Shown piece after piece: positions 51,252-60,361 of a DNA stretch of 64,000 nt. The stretch is from the NCBI GenBank assembly GCA_937903155.1, contig CALCZU010000131.1:59915-123914 (forward strand), read 5' to 3'. The DNA is from an uncultured Bdellovibrionales bacterium. GTDB lineage: Bacteria > Bdellovibrionota > FAC87 > UBA2466. Numbering within the stretch: the stretch's first letter is position 1; every line of letters begins with the position of its first letter. The notes beneath the pieces are model-generated. The model made no database searches. It saw only the letters and a program-made list of their open reading frames with translations, and was not told where the DNA came from. Both the position numbers and the translations under genes were made by a program.

Positions 51252-53188
51252 AAAAATTAGTCTCTCTGGTTGTCGGAATCTGTTCAATTTATTTTGTCGG
51301 TTGTGCTTCGATGTCGACTCCTAAAGACATTGGTCAAAAAACAGAACTTTCTCGCACCAACCGAATCGAGCCCGAAGCCAGAGCGTCGTTTATGCAGGCT
51401 GAAAAACTCCTTCAAGCAAAGAGTTACCCTGCGGCTTTAAATGCTTACCAGGTCATTCGGAATAAATTTCCGAGGGGACGCGCCAACGCACTCGCGAGCT
51501 ACCGCATCGGAACGATTTACTACTATCAAGAGCGTTACTCTGAAGCGTCAAAAGAATTTGAAAGTATTTTAGCGCGCTATCCTCGCAGTGAATTGGCGTT
51601 CGATGTCACTTATAATTTGGCGGCGACTGAGTACCAGCAGGAACATTTTGAAAAAGCTTACCAAGTTTTAGCGAAGTTAAGATTGTCTGAGGTCCAATCG
51701 CAAGGTCCTCGTCGAGCCGAGATTGTCTATCAACTCGCAGCGAATACAGCGTCCGCTCTTGGAAATCATGTTTCCGCGCTAGCCTCTTACGCGGCCCAAC
51801 TTCCGCTTTCGCTTTCGGATAGCTCGCGAAAAAACGTTGAAGAAAATATCGATTCCCATCTCGAAAAAATTACGGATTTAAAATCTTTACAAAAACTCGA
51901 AAGAGATATCTTGGATGAAAACACCAAAGCAAAAATTGGAAAACGGATTGCAAGTCTCGGCGGCGTCACCGCAGAGCCGACGGTGGCAGGAGAAGCTCCG
52001 TTAGAATCCGTTCCCTCGCAAATTGTGACGACGGCTGCCGAAGGCAGTGCGGAATCGACCCATATCGGAGTGGTCTTACCGCTTTCAGGAAAGTTAGCCC
52101 CCTATGGCCGTAAAGCTCTTGAAGGGATTATGCTCGCGACGAGAGTCTTTCAAGGAGACAAAGCGGGACGGGTAAAACTTTTTATCGAAGATTCGGGCGG
52201 TAACCCGGCCCAAGCTGAAATCGCCGTGGACAAGTTGATTCGAAAAAATCAGGTCATGGCGATTATTGGTCCCCTAAGCTGGAAAGAGGCTTTTGCGGCG
52301 GCCCAACGATCGGCGCAATTAGGTGTCGTGAATATCAGTCTCACCTCCAAAGAAGGTCTTTCGGGGCGCAGTCCGTTTCTTTTTCAAAATGCGCTGACGC
52401 CTAAAGTGCAGATCGAAAGTCTCGTTCGTTACGCTGTCACGGAAAAAGGGTTAAAGCGTTTTGCGATTTTGGCGCCGGACAATGCGTTTGGAAAAGATAT
52501 GGTCAATGAGTTCTGGTCGGCGACAGACTCGATGGGGGCCTCAATCGTCGGTTATCAAACCTATGAACCCGAAGAAAAAGATTTTCAGGAAACCGTTCGA
52601 GAATTGACAGGGGTGGATCCAAAGTTTCGAAGAATCGAGTTTGCGAAAATTCAAGAATATATCAAAAATCAAAAAGCAAAAACGGGGCGCGAACCGAAAA
52701 CGAAACTTAAACCTTTGATTGATTTCGATGCGATTTTTATTCCCGATAGCCCGCGTGCGGTAGGAAGTATTGCCGCGAGCCTTGCCTACTACGATGTGAC
52801 TAATGCGCCTCTCCTAGGGACGACGGAATGGAATACGCCTGAACTTTATAAAAGGGGGGGCAAGTTTGTCGAGGGAGCTTTGTTCCCTGGCGGAATTTCG
52901 ACGCTTACCAAGAATGCGGTTCAAAAAGAATTCATTAAAAATTACAGCGAAGCGTTTGGCACTTTGCCCGATCTTCTTTCGGCGCAAGCGTATGAAGCGA
53001 TGTGGATTGTTTCAAATATTTTAGGACAACGACAGCCTCGTAGTAGGTCTGAACTGGCCGAGATTTTAACGACCGTCAAAGATTTCGAAAGTCCTCTGGG
53101 AACCGTTACCTTTGACAGTACCCGCATCGCGCGCCGTCGATTGCCGGTTTATCAGCTGGACGGCTCGGGTCGAATTTTTGAACCTTAA
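51248..53188 (+). CDS. LpoA-like lipoprotein with TPR and periplasmic-binding domains
   Basis: The 646-aa protein has a lipoprotein signal (IYFVGCAS, lipidated Cys19). Residues about 45-210 are TPR-like repeats (YPAALNAYQVIRNKFP, YSEASKEFESILARYP). From about residue 270, HIGVVLPLSGKLAPYGRKALEGI starts a type 1 periplasmic-binding fold with SLTSKEG and IIGPLSWKE. The domain order is that of LpoA, an outer-membrane lipoprotein that activates penicillin-binding protein 1A. An ABC-transporter binding protein is possible for the second half alone, but the fused TPR part favours LpoA. Confidence 0.75.
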   Translation: MKKLVSLVVGICSIYFVGCASMSTPKDIGQKTELSRTNRIEPEARASFMQAEKLLQAKSYPAALNAYQVIRNKFPRGRANALASYRIGTIYYYQERYSEASKEFESILARYPRSELAFDVTYNLAATEYQQEHFEKAYQVLAKLRLSEVQSQGPRRAEIVYQLAANTASALGNHVSALASYAAQLPLSLSDSSRKNVEENIDSHLEKITDLKSLQKLERDILDENTKAKIGKRIASLGGVTAEPTVAGEAPLESVPSQIVTTAAEGSAESTHIGVVLPLSGKLAPYGRKALEGIMLATRVFQGDKAGRVKLFIEDSGGNPAQAEIAVDKLIRKNQVMAIIGPLSWKEAFAAAQRSAQLGVVNISLTSKEGLSGRSPFLFQNALTPKVQIESLVRYAVTEKGLKRFAILAPDNAFGKDMVNEFWSATDSMGASIVGYQTYEPEEKDFQETVRELTGVDPKFRRIEFAKIQEYIKNQKAKTGREPKTKLKPLIDFDAIFIPDSPRAVGSIAASLAYYDVTNAPLLGTTEWNTPELYKRGGKFVEGALFPGGISTLTKNAVQKEFIKNYSEAFGTLPDLLSAQAYEAMWIVSNILGQRQPRSRSELAEILTTVKDFESPLGTVTFDSTRIARRRLPVYQLDGSGRIFEP

Positions 53189-53205
53189 AAAGGGAACTGA
53201 AATTT

Positions 53206-54018
53206 ATGGAAAAACTAATCATCACGGCCGCAATTACCGGCGCGGAACTCGACAAATCAAAATGCCCGGGCCTTCCCATCACTCCCGAAGAACAAGCCCA
53301 ATCCGCTAAAGAATGCGTAGAGGCGGGTGCGAGTGTGATTCATCTTCACGTGCGAGATGACTCCGGAAGTCCCAGTCAAAGTCTTGATCATTTTAAGAGA
53401 ACTGTAGAGGCGATTAAAAAAGCGTGTAAAGAAGTTCCCATCATTCAGTTTTCGACGGGCGGTGCGGTGGGAGAATCAATCGATAACCGATTGATGCCCC
53501 TGCAGTTAAAACCTGATATGGCCTCTTTGAATTTAGGGACCATTAATTTTGGCGAAGAAATTTTTGCAAATACTTTTTCGGACATGCGTTTGCTCTCGCA
53601 AAGCATGAAAAAGTATTCGGTAGTCCCTGAATACGAAATCTACGATGCGGGTCATCTCGATAATTTGAAAAAATTGATTAAAGAGGGTGTCGTCTCGGCC
53701 CCTTACCATTGCCAGTTTGTTCTGGGAGTCCCCGGAGCATTGAACGGCGAAATTTCTTCTCTTCTCTATCTTTCAGAACATTTACCCGAGCAGTCTACAT
53801 GGTCAGTCGCGGGAATTGGACGGTTCGAACTTCCACTCGCGGTGCATTCGATCCTCATGGGCGGCCATGTGAGAGTAGGGCTTGAAGACAATATTTATTA
53901 TTCTAAGGGTCGACTTGCGAAGTCCAACGCGGAGCTTGTCGAACGCATTGTCAGAATTGCCAAAGAAGTCGGTCGCGAAGTCGCAACTATTGCTGACGCA
54001 AAAGCCACCTTGCGTTGA
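53206..54018 (+). CDS. Beta-keto acid cleavage enzyme (BKACE, DUF849)
   Basis: The 270-aa product is a zinc-dependent TIM-barrel enzyme that cleaves beta-keto acids with acetyl-CoA to give a CoA ester and acetoacetate. Glu14 in ITGAE, His46 and His48 in IHLHVRD, and an acidic residue in GLEDN match the metal and catalytic residues of Kce, the first characterised member. BKACEs act on many substrates, so the precise one is unknown. It lies 17 bases after the LpoA-like gene, with no clear pathway partners. Confidence 0.88.
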   Translation: MEKLIITAAITGAELDKSKCPGLPITPEEQAQSAKECVEAGASVIHLHVRDDSGSPSQSLDHFKRTVEAIKKACKEVPIIQFSTGGAVGESIDNRLMPLQLKPDMASLNLGTINFGEEIFANTFSDMRLLSQSMKKYSVVPEYEIYDAGHLDNLKKLIKEGVVSAPYHCQFVLGVPGALNGEISSLLYLSEHLPEQSTWSVAGIGRFELPLAVHSILMGGHVRVGLEDNIYYSKGRLAKSNAELVERIVRIAKEVGREVATIADAKATLR

Positions 54019-54061
54019 ATCTCCTCTAAACTTTTTCTTTAAAACATTCGATCAGTGAGAC

Positions 54062-55009
54062 GTGCGAGCACGTCTTAAATTAACGCTTTTGGTTATCTTG
54101 CTGCAAGGTGTTGCCTTTGCAGAATCCACCGTGATTCGAGTGGATAATGAAAACCGACTTTTGACGATCTCGCAGAATCTTCTAGACCCTTGGGCGTACG
54201 ACGATGAAGTGTGCGTGACCCGTTCGAATCGCGACATCGCCTGTGGGTTAGTGAAATTTTCTGACCCCGATTCGGCAATTGTGAAAATCGAAAAGCTCGT
54301 CGAAAAGATTGATAAGAAGCAAGAGACAAATCCGGAAAGAACTTCCATCGAACTCTCACTGAGTTATGAAACTCCCCGACAAGAGGATAACGTCCGACTG
54401 GTCATGAAAAATCCGAAACTAGGAATTCGAAAAACTTTGAGAGAACTCGCCCAAACAAATCCTTTTAACAATGAACAAATTCACATTTCGGATCCCGACC
54501 CTCAACGAGATGAAAAAAATCGAATTGAAGAATTGAGAAAGTTAAAAACGGAAATCTACTGGGACGATAATTTAAATCCGGTCAGTGCAATTTCGCTCGG
54601 AATTGACTACGCTTGGCCCTTTTTGGAGTACACCCAATCGATTTCAGCGCACTCGGCAATGACCGTCCGTGCCGTGAAAATGAATTATCCGGTGGGCGGC
54701 GGCTTTCTTGAAGGAATGGGAGGGTTTTTAACTTATAATTACTATCCCATGCGACCCCTGCGGGGTTTATGGTTTCAGGCGGGAACAGGCCTCTATTCGA
54801 TGAATATCCAAAATGGCAGAATGAACGCAACGACTTGGACTGCGAGTTTGATTTTCACGGCAGGATATCGAGTCGTCTGGAAAGAGATTCTCAGCTTCGG
54901 ATTTGCGGGAGGGTTTGAGTATATGCCCAACGTGAATATGGGTTCAGTCACTTTAGATTTTTCGGGAGTGCTTCCTTCCTTCTTACTCAGCGCGGGGTAC
55001 TTCTTTTAA
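54062..55009 (+). CDS. Probable outer-membrane beta-barrel protein
   Basis: The 315-aa product has a signal peptide (LKLTLLVILLQGVAFA) and a start codon that appears to be GTG 54062. Residues 20-180 are polar, with a Lys/Glu-rich helical stretch. From about residue 180 alternating strands appear (FLTYNYYPM, GLWFQAGTGLYSM, FGFAGGFEYM), ending in SAGYFF with a terminal Phe, which is the sorting signal of Gram-negative barrel proteins. Function is unknown. It lies directly before the polysaccharide genes and may or may not belong to them. Confidence 0.55.
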   Translation: MRARLKLTLLVILLQGVAFAESTVIRVDNENRLLTISQNLLDPWAYDDEVCVTRSNRDIACGLVKFSDPDSAIVKIEKLVEKIDKKQETNPERTSIELSLSYETPRQEDNVRLVMKNPKLGIRKTLRELAQTNPFNNEQIHISDPDPQRDEKNRIEELRKLKTEIYWDDNLNPVSAISLGIDYAWPFLEYTQSISAHSAMTVRAVKMNYPVGGGFLEGMGGFLTYNYYPMRPLRGLWFQAGTGLYSMNIQNGRMNATTWTASLIFTAGYRVVWKEILSFGFAGGFEYMPNVNMGSVTLDFSGVLPSFLLSAGYFF

Positions 55010-55906
55010 ATGTCACAGACATCGATCATCTTAGTGAATTGGAATCGTTGGAGCGAAGTCGAGACGGTCGCCCGCCTTCTTACGACAAAACCCGAACGGA
55101 TTCATGAAGTCATTATCGTGGATAATGGGTCGAGCACCCCGCCTCCCTTCGACTGGCGCAAATTGCCAAAAACCAAAATGATATTCTTAGACAAAAACTA
55201 TGGGCCATGTGTCGCTCGTAATCGCGGCGCTGAAATTGCCACCGGAAAGTTTCTGTTTTTTTTGGATAGCGACGCGATTCTCTCCCGAACCGCACTAATT
55301 AATTTGGAGAAACGATTCGAAGTGGAAAAAGATCTTGGAATAATTGGAGCGAGAATCGAGCGTGGATTTAAAAGTATTGTCGACCAGTGGATCTATGTGA
55401 ACCCACAGCAAAAAGGTCCTCAGCGTTTTGACACCTACTCGTTTTCAGCTGCGGGCGCAATGATTCGCGCGGATGTGTATCGGCAAATCGGGGGCTTTTT
55501 CGAAACGATGTACATGCACAATGAGGAAGTTGATCTTTCTCTCCGAGTGCTTCAAGCAGGATATCGGATTAGCTATGATTCCAAAGCCAAGGTTTATCAT
55601 TTCCCAAGTCACGAAGGACGCGAAGCACCGGGAAGATTTTGGAAAGGGATGATTCGCAACTGGATATGGGCTTTTTTTAGATATTATCCAACCGGAGAAG
55701 CGTACAAGCGCTCGATCCTCTATAGTCTGATTTATGTTTTGAAAGCGATTAAATTAAATGTAGTTCCCGAAGTCCTCTTAGGAATTTTAGAAGGCTTTAG
55801 AGAGAGAAGGGTCAGGGCAGGAGAGTACGCAAAGCTAACGCCTTCGCAAATTAAGCATATCGATGAGCTAAACCCGCGCAAAAAGATTATTTTCGGCCGC
55901 TCGTAG
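55010..55906 (+). CDS. Glycosyltransferase family 2
   Basis: The 298-aa product is a GT-A fold sugar transferase. The N-terminus TSIILVNWNRWSEVE is followed by VIIVDNGSS, then LFFLDSDA with the DxD-type metal site at FLDSDA, and MHNEEVDLSLR, where the acidic ED-like residue of the acceptor loop sits. It probably adds a sugar to the polysaccharide repeat unit. The start ATG follows the previous stop directly. Confidence 0.85.
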   Translation: MSQTSIILVNWNRWSEVETVARLLTTKPERIHEVIIVDNGSSTPPPFDWRKLPKTKMIFLDKNYGPCVARNRGAEIATGKFLFFLDSDAILSRTALINLEKRFEVEKDLGIIGARIERGFKSIVDQWIYVNPQQKGPQRFDTYSFSAAGAMIRADVYRQIGGFFETMYMHNEEVDLSLRVLQAGYRISYDSKAKVYHFPSHEGREAPGRFWKGMIRNWIWAFFRYYPTGEAYKRSILYSLIYVLKAIKLNVVPEVLLGILEGFRERRVRAGEYAKLTPSQIKHIDELNPRKKIIFGRS

Positions 55907-55922
55907 GCCTGTGCACGTTGTG

Positions 55923-55952
55923 TTATCGGTAAACCTGAAAATCTACCGATAA
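55923..55952. promoter_or_regulatory. Inverted repeat between the GT2 and GT4 genes
   Basis: Nine-base arms TTATCGGTA and TACCGATAA, perfectly complementary, with a 12-base spacer, 14 bases before the next start codon. There is no T-tract, so it is not a standard terminator; it may be an operator or an mRNA hairpin. Confidence 0.4.
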
Positions 55953-55966
55953 GTCGGGGTATACTT

Positions 55967-57235
55967 ATGACCTCGCGGAAATCTAAAATTGCTTATTTAA
56001 ACTCACGTTATTCTGCGATTTCGCATACCTTTATTCACCGGGAAGTGCGAACGCTGAGAGAGATGGGTGTTGAAGTTTCGACAATTTCTATTCGAAAGCC
56101 CGAAAATTCGGATCTTAATTCTGAAGACGCGATACGCGAAAGTGCAAAAACGACGGTACTTCTCAAAAGTTTGTCGAGTCTTTTAGGCGACGCTTTGATT
56201 CAAACCTTGAAAAATCCTTTGAGAGCGGTCCGAGGTTTTTGGCAGTCGCAAAAACTTTCGCCGTCTGGGATTAACCAAATGACGCTTCATTTAGCTTATT
56301 TTCTGGAAGCTTTGAAACTCGTCCGCTATCTGCAAAAAGAAGAGATTTCCCACATTCATGTTCATATGGCGAATAATGCGGCCTCTGTCGCGTTCATTGC
56401 TCAGCACCTTGATCCTTCTCTCAAATACAGTCTCTCTATTCATGGGCCCGCAGAATTTATCAATATTGAAAACGGCAGGCTTGCGAAGAAAATCGAAGCC
56501 GCCCAATTTGTGAGATGCATCTCTGAATTTTGTCGTTCGCAAATTATGTCGGTTGCAGGGATAGAACAGTGGGACAAATTAAAAGTGGTTCATTGCGGAG
56601 TTGAGACTGTGCCAGCGCCATCAGTGTCTGTCAGGCCTAGGAATAAGTTTCTTTTCGTTGGGCGTTTGGTCCCTGAAAAAGGAGCATTTGTTCTTTTAAA
56701 ATCTCTCGAATCTCTGTGCGAGAAATATCCCGATTGGATTTTAGAAATTGGGGGAGATGGACCCATTCGTCAAGAATTAGAGAGATATGTTTCTCAATCT
56801 CTTTTAAAGACGCGGGTTCACTTTTTGGGAGCTTTACCAGCGTCAAAAGTTTTAGAAAAGATGAGTGACTGTGATGTATTCGTTTTACCCAGTTTTATGG
56901 AAGGTGTTCCAGTTGTGCTGATGGAAGCCATGGTTCGAGCGAAGTGGGTCGTTTCTACGCGCATCGCGGGAATTCCGGAGCTTATCGAGGACGGGCAGAA
57001 TGGATTCTTAGTCTCACCTGGAAGTGTGTCAGAGCTGAAAACGTGTCTGGAGGTTATACTAAATCAGCCAAAGAACTTTCTAAAAATGGGAGCGAATGCA
57101 CGTGAGAAAGTAGAGCAGCATTTCAATTTAGAAAAAGAAACCAAAAAACTTTTACAACTCTTTATCGAATCGAACGCATTGAAGATCGATTCGAATGAAA
57201 CAAACGGAATATTGAATGAGCGCCGCGCCAGTTAA
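55967..57235 (+). CDS. Glycosyltransferase family 4
   Basis: The 422-aa product has the GT-B fold. The N-terminal domain begins KIAYLNSRYSAISHTFIHRE; the C-terminal domain has FVGRLVPEKGA and IGGDGP, then the nucleotide-sugar site SFMEGVPVVLMEAM, with the E-x7-E motif, followed by GIPELIEDGQNGFLV. It transfers a sugar with retention of configuration. It overlaps the WecG-like gene by 20 bases. GGGG lies 8 bases upstream of the ATG. Confidence 0.88.
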   Translation: MTSRKSKIAYLNSRYSAISHTFIHREVRTLREMGVEVSTISIRKPENSDLNSEDAIRESAKTTVLLKSLSSLLGDALIQTLKNPLRAVRGFWQSQKLSPSGINQMTLHLAYFLEALKLVRYLQKEEISHIHVHMANNAASVAFIAQHLDPSLKYSLSIHGPAEFINIENGRLAKKIEAAQFVRCISEFCRSQIMSVAGIEQWDKLKVVHCGVETVPAPSVSVRPRNKFLFVGRLVPEKGAFVLLKSLESLCEKYPDWILEIGGDGPIRQELERYVSQSLLKTRVHFLGALPASKVLEKMSDCDVFVLPSFMEGVPVVLMEAMVRAKWVVSTRIAGIPELIEDGQNGFLVSPGSVSELKTCLEVILNQPKNFLKMGANAREKVEQHFNLEKETKKLLQLFIESNALKIDSNETNGILNERRAS

Positions 57236-58046
57236 ATCAGAGCCCCAATTTTTGGATACATTACCCAAGATCCGTATCTATATTGAGGGTGAAAAGATCG
57301 ACGTATCAGCTCTCAATTTGGACCAAACGAGTCGTTACCTGGTTCGAAGGCAGAATGAGCATGTCTCAAATTGGATTGTAACTCTGAATTGGGAAATGGT
57401 ATCGCGAGCGTTTCTAAATAAAAATTACCGAAACGAGCTCGCTAGGGCTACACTCTTTGTGCCCGATGGAGCCCCTGTCGTTTGGTGGATGCGATTTTTA
57501 AATCAGAATAAAAATCTCCATCCTGAACGGGTAGCGGGAGTCGACCTGATTCTAAGCATCCTAAACCGGATTGCGGGAACTTCACTCAGGATCGGTATTA
57601 TTGGAGGAAGAGAGCTAAGCCAAAGTCTTAAGCGTTTGAATTTTCCGCTAGAACAAGCAGGGTTTTTGTGGGATGGGCCGGTATACGATCGCGATGATGC
57701 GCAGGTGAAGCTCTTCGCTCAAGAGGTTACGAAGAACGCGTTAGATTTTGTATTTCTGGCTCTACCTTCAACAAAACAAACTTGGTTGGGGCCTCGGCTT
57801 TTGGAGCTTTGTCCACACATCACAATCGTTGGAGTGGGGGGCACATTTGATTATTTGGGAAATCGCAAACGTCGCGCTCCTCTCATCTTGCAGCGTTTAC
57901 ATTTAGAGTGGTTTTGGAGATTGACGACCGAGCCCCGCACGGCGAGTCGCTATCTGCTTTTGTATCCATTAGGTTGTTTTCTTCTTTGCGTCAGTTGGCT
58001 AAAGAACAAGCTTGGATTGCGCAGGGCATTAAAGTCACTGAAATAG
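57216..58046 (+). CDS. WecG/TagA/CpsF-family glycosyltransferase
   Basis: The 276-aa product shows the family signatures: IVTLNWEMVSRAF, then a segment with the catalytic Asp in LFVPDGAPVVWWM, followed by ERVAGVDLI. Members add ManNAc-type or related sugars to a lipid-linked acceptor early in teichoic acid, enterobacterial common antigen or capsule assembly. The C-terminal hydrophobic tail may help it bind the membrane. It overlaps the preceding GT4 gene. Confidence 0.88.
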   Translation: MSAAPVKSEPQFLDTLPKIRIYIEGEKIDVSALNLDQTSRYLVRRQNEHVSNWIVTLNWEMVSRAFLNKNYRNELARATLFVPDGAPVVWWMRFLNQNKNLHPERVAGVDLILSILNRIAGTSLRIGIIGGRELSQSLKRLNFPLEQAGFLWDGPVYDRDDAQVKLFAQEVTKNALDFVFLALPSTKQTWLGPRLLELCPHITIVGVGGTFDYLGNRKRRAPLILQRLHLEWFWRLTTEPRTASRYLLLYPLGCFLLCVSWLKNKLGLRRALKSLK

Positions 58047-58097
58047 AGTAAATAATAACTCTCCTTATTTAGATAGATTATTCCGAAAAGGTTACTG

Positions 58098-60359
58098 ATG
58101 GAGTCTAATTCTAAACATCGAGAGCAGCCACTCGGCCAATTTTTCCGAAACGTCTGGTACGTTAAACGGGTTGAGACTTACGTGGGCCTCCTTGTTTGCA
58201 TAGTTTTGGCGGTGCTCATTCAAAGGTCAAGTTCGGCGCCTTTCCAAGCTTCCATCCGAATGTTTGCGCAAATGAGTCGTAAGGGTCAGAGTAATACCAC
58301 CAGCGCGGTGAGTATTCCTGAAATGGAAAGAATCACATTTATTTCGAGTCAGGAAGAACTTCTCACGTCTTATCCCCTCTATCTAAAAGTCCGTCGAAAT
58401 TACACAGATGGAGATTGGCCAACTTCAACTGTCAAAACTGAAGAAACGAATAAACCCCTCAGCTTATTCAACCGACTTAAAATTACAGAAAATCTCAATA
58501 AGATATTTTTTGGAAAAAACAGTGCCGATAATGCGCTCGAGTGGAATGACAATGAATATAGCGCCTTTATAAAAAAAGTAAGCTTCGAACAAAAGCCCTC
58601 CTCCGGGACCTTTATTATTTCTTATCAAGACCCGGATCCGCGGAGAGCCGTAAAAGTTACAAAGCTGATCTCAGATGCACTCGTTGAACTGAACTACGAC
58701 ATCGTCAATAAGAAGAAAAGCAGTCTAGTGCAGTATCTTGAAAATAAGAAAGTAGATGCACAGCAGAAAGTAAATGAAACGCGGGAAGAGATAGCTCAGT
58801 TTCTGAAGAAGAATAATTACTCTGACAATGAGCGTGTGATCGACGCCAAACTCAGACTTTATAATGAACTGATGACAGGGTATCGTAACGATCTCATCGA
58901 GAAAGAAGCAGAAGAGGAAGGGGTGAGTCTTACTAAGAAGTATGTGGAGTCCACTCGCAAAGCCATTGAGGGAAGTATGGGAGATGGCAAAGACCAGAAG
59001 ATTTTAACGCTCTCTAATGAGTTAAATCGTTTGCAGAATTTCAAAGTGAGATACGAAAACGTCTACGGTCTGGCTTCAGAAGACTATGATTTGCAAATTG
59101 CTGCCGTTAAAGAAAAATTAGCCGAGATAGGCAATCCCGGCCTACCGGTCAGTTTTGAAGCGAAAAATACTCTTCTCAATCAACTTCGACAGCTGCAGCT
59201 AGAAAGAGAAATTAGCTTAGCTAGCAAAATTAAAAAGTTGGACGCGACGAAAAGCCTTAAGGACAAGTACGAAGCCGAAATAAAACGTTTTCCAGAGCTG
59301 CAAGCGCAGTTAGCTCAAATGCTATTCGAAAATCACCAAGCTCAGAAGAAACTTGAGATCATCTCTGAAAGCTTAGTTTCGACGAGCATTCAAGGGGATT
59401 CCGAATTGACTCAGTTGTTTGCGATTCAAGAACCCATGATCGTTAATCCATTTCTTAAAAAAGGCCTAAAATTGAGTTTGGCAATTTTGGTTCTTTCAGG
59501 ACTATTTTTGATTAGTTTTGGAGTGCTTCACTTCTTAAAGGGTACGATTTTCTCCAAATACGATCTCATGGTACCCAATTTGCCAAGACACTATTTCTTG
59601 GGCTCTATCCCTCAACAAAGTAAAAACACGGCTGGCAGACTTTCCCGCGCTTTTGGGGGAAGCGATGCAATTCTCAAAGATGCACAAACTCTGAAGCATC
59701 ATTTATCTTTGGGAGAAGAGACTGAAGGAACGGTTGTTCAGTTTTGGAGCGAAAAGGACGCTTCTGGAAAATCGGTGACTACTTTTGCGATGGCGCTCGC
59801 GCTGAAAGATCTTGGCCACTCCGTGGTCGTTCTAGATTGCGATTTCCGTACCGAAGGAACGGGCTTGCTTCGATACGCCGCTAGAGAAAAGAATAGAAGA
59901 CACATCACGGTACTTGAAAACCTGCAAAGTATGACAGAGACGCTTCTGAGCGGTGATGTCTCGACGAGTGAAATTACTTCTAAAGTCATTATTGCGAGTC
60001 CGATTCCTGCTTCTTCACAGAAAAAGGAAGCTTATCGTTATTTCGATACGCAGTTCTACACCGAGTTAACTCTTCTGAAGAAACATTTTGATTTTATTCT
60101 GCTCGATGCTCCTCCGCTTTCGCTGGGTCAGGGGCTTCTTACCAGTCCGCTGGCCGATGCGATTGTATTGTGCTGTCCGGAAGGGAAAATTACTCAGAGC
60201 GGTTACTCGGAAATGCTTCACTACATTGAAAGCTACTGTGGAGAGAAAACAAAAATTCTCTCCTTAATTACCATGAGCAAGTTGAAAGTGAATCGAGAAG
60301 CTATGGAGATGGGAACTCGAGACAGAACTCTTGTTCGAAAAATCAAGGTTGCTGCATAA
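58098..60359 (+). CDS. Polysaccharide co-polymerase of the Wzc/BY-kinase type
   Basis: The 753-aa protein has the layout of Wzc: a membrane helix at about residues 27-43, a long periplasmic coiled-coil region, a second helix near 460-480, then a C-terminal P-loop domain. The Walker A' motif VVLDCDFR is present and FDFILLDAPPL fits Walker B. Walker A is altered: SEKDASGKS at residues 551-559 lacks the usual PGEG form. The C-terminal tail has no tyrosine cluster for autophosphorylation, so kinase activity is doubtful. It controls chain length or export in the following polysaccharide genes. Confidence 0.85.
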   Translation: MESNSKHREQPLGQFFRNVWYVKRVETYVGLLVCIVLAVLIQRSSSAPFQASIRMFAQMSRKGQSNTTSAVSIPEMERITFISSQEELLTSYPLYLKVRRNYTDGDWPTSTVKTEETNKPLSLFNRLKITENLNKIFFGKNSADNALEWNDNEYSAFIKKVSFEQKPSSGTFIISYQDPDPRRAVKVTKLISDALVELNYDIVNKKKSSLVQYLENKKVDAQQKVNETREEIAQFLKKNNYSDNERVIDAKLRLYNELMTGYRNDLIEKEAEEEGVSLTKKYVESTRKAIEGSMGDGKDQKILTLSNELNRLQNFKVRYENVYGLASEDYDLQIAAVKEKLAEIGNPGLPVSFEAKNTLLNQLRQLQLEREISLASKIKKLDATKSLKDKYEAEIKRFPELQAQLAQMLFENHQAQKKLEIISESLVSTSIQGDSELTQLFAIQEPMIVNPFLKKGLKLSLAILVLSGLFLISFGVLHFLKGTIFSKYDLMVPNLPRHYFLGSIPQQSKNTAGRLSRAFGGSDAILKDAQTLKHHLSLGEETEGTVVQFWSEKDASGKSVTTFAMALALKDLGHSVVVLDCDFRTEGTGLLRYAAREKNRRHITVLENLQSMTETLLSGDVSTSEITSKVIIASPIPASSQKKEAYRYFDTQFYTELTLLKKHFDFILLDAPPLSLGQGLLTSPLADAIVLCCPEGKITQSGYSEMLHYIESYCGEKTKILSLITMSKLKVNREAMEMGTRDRTLVRKIKVAA

Positions 60360-60361
60360 GC

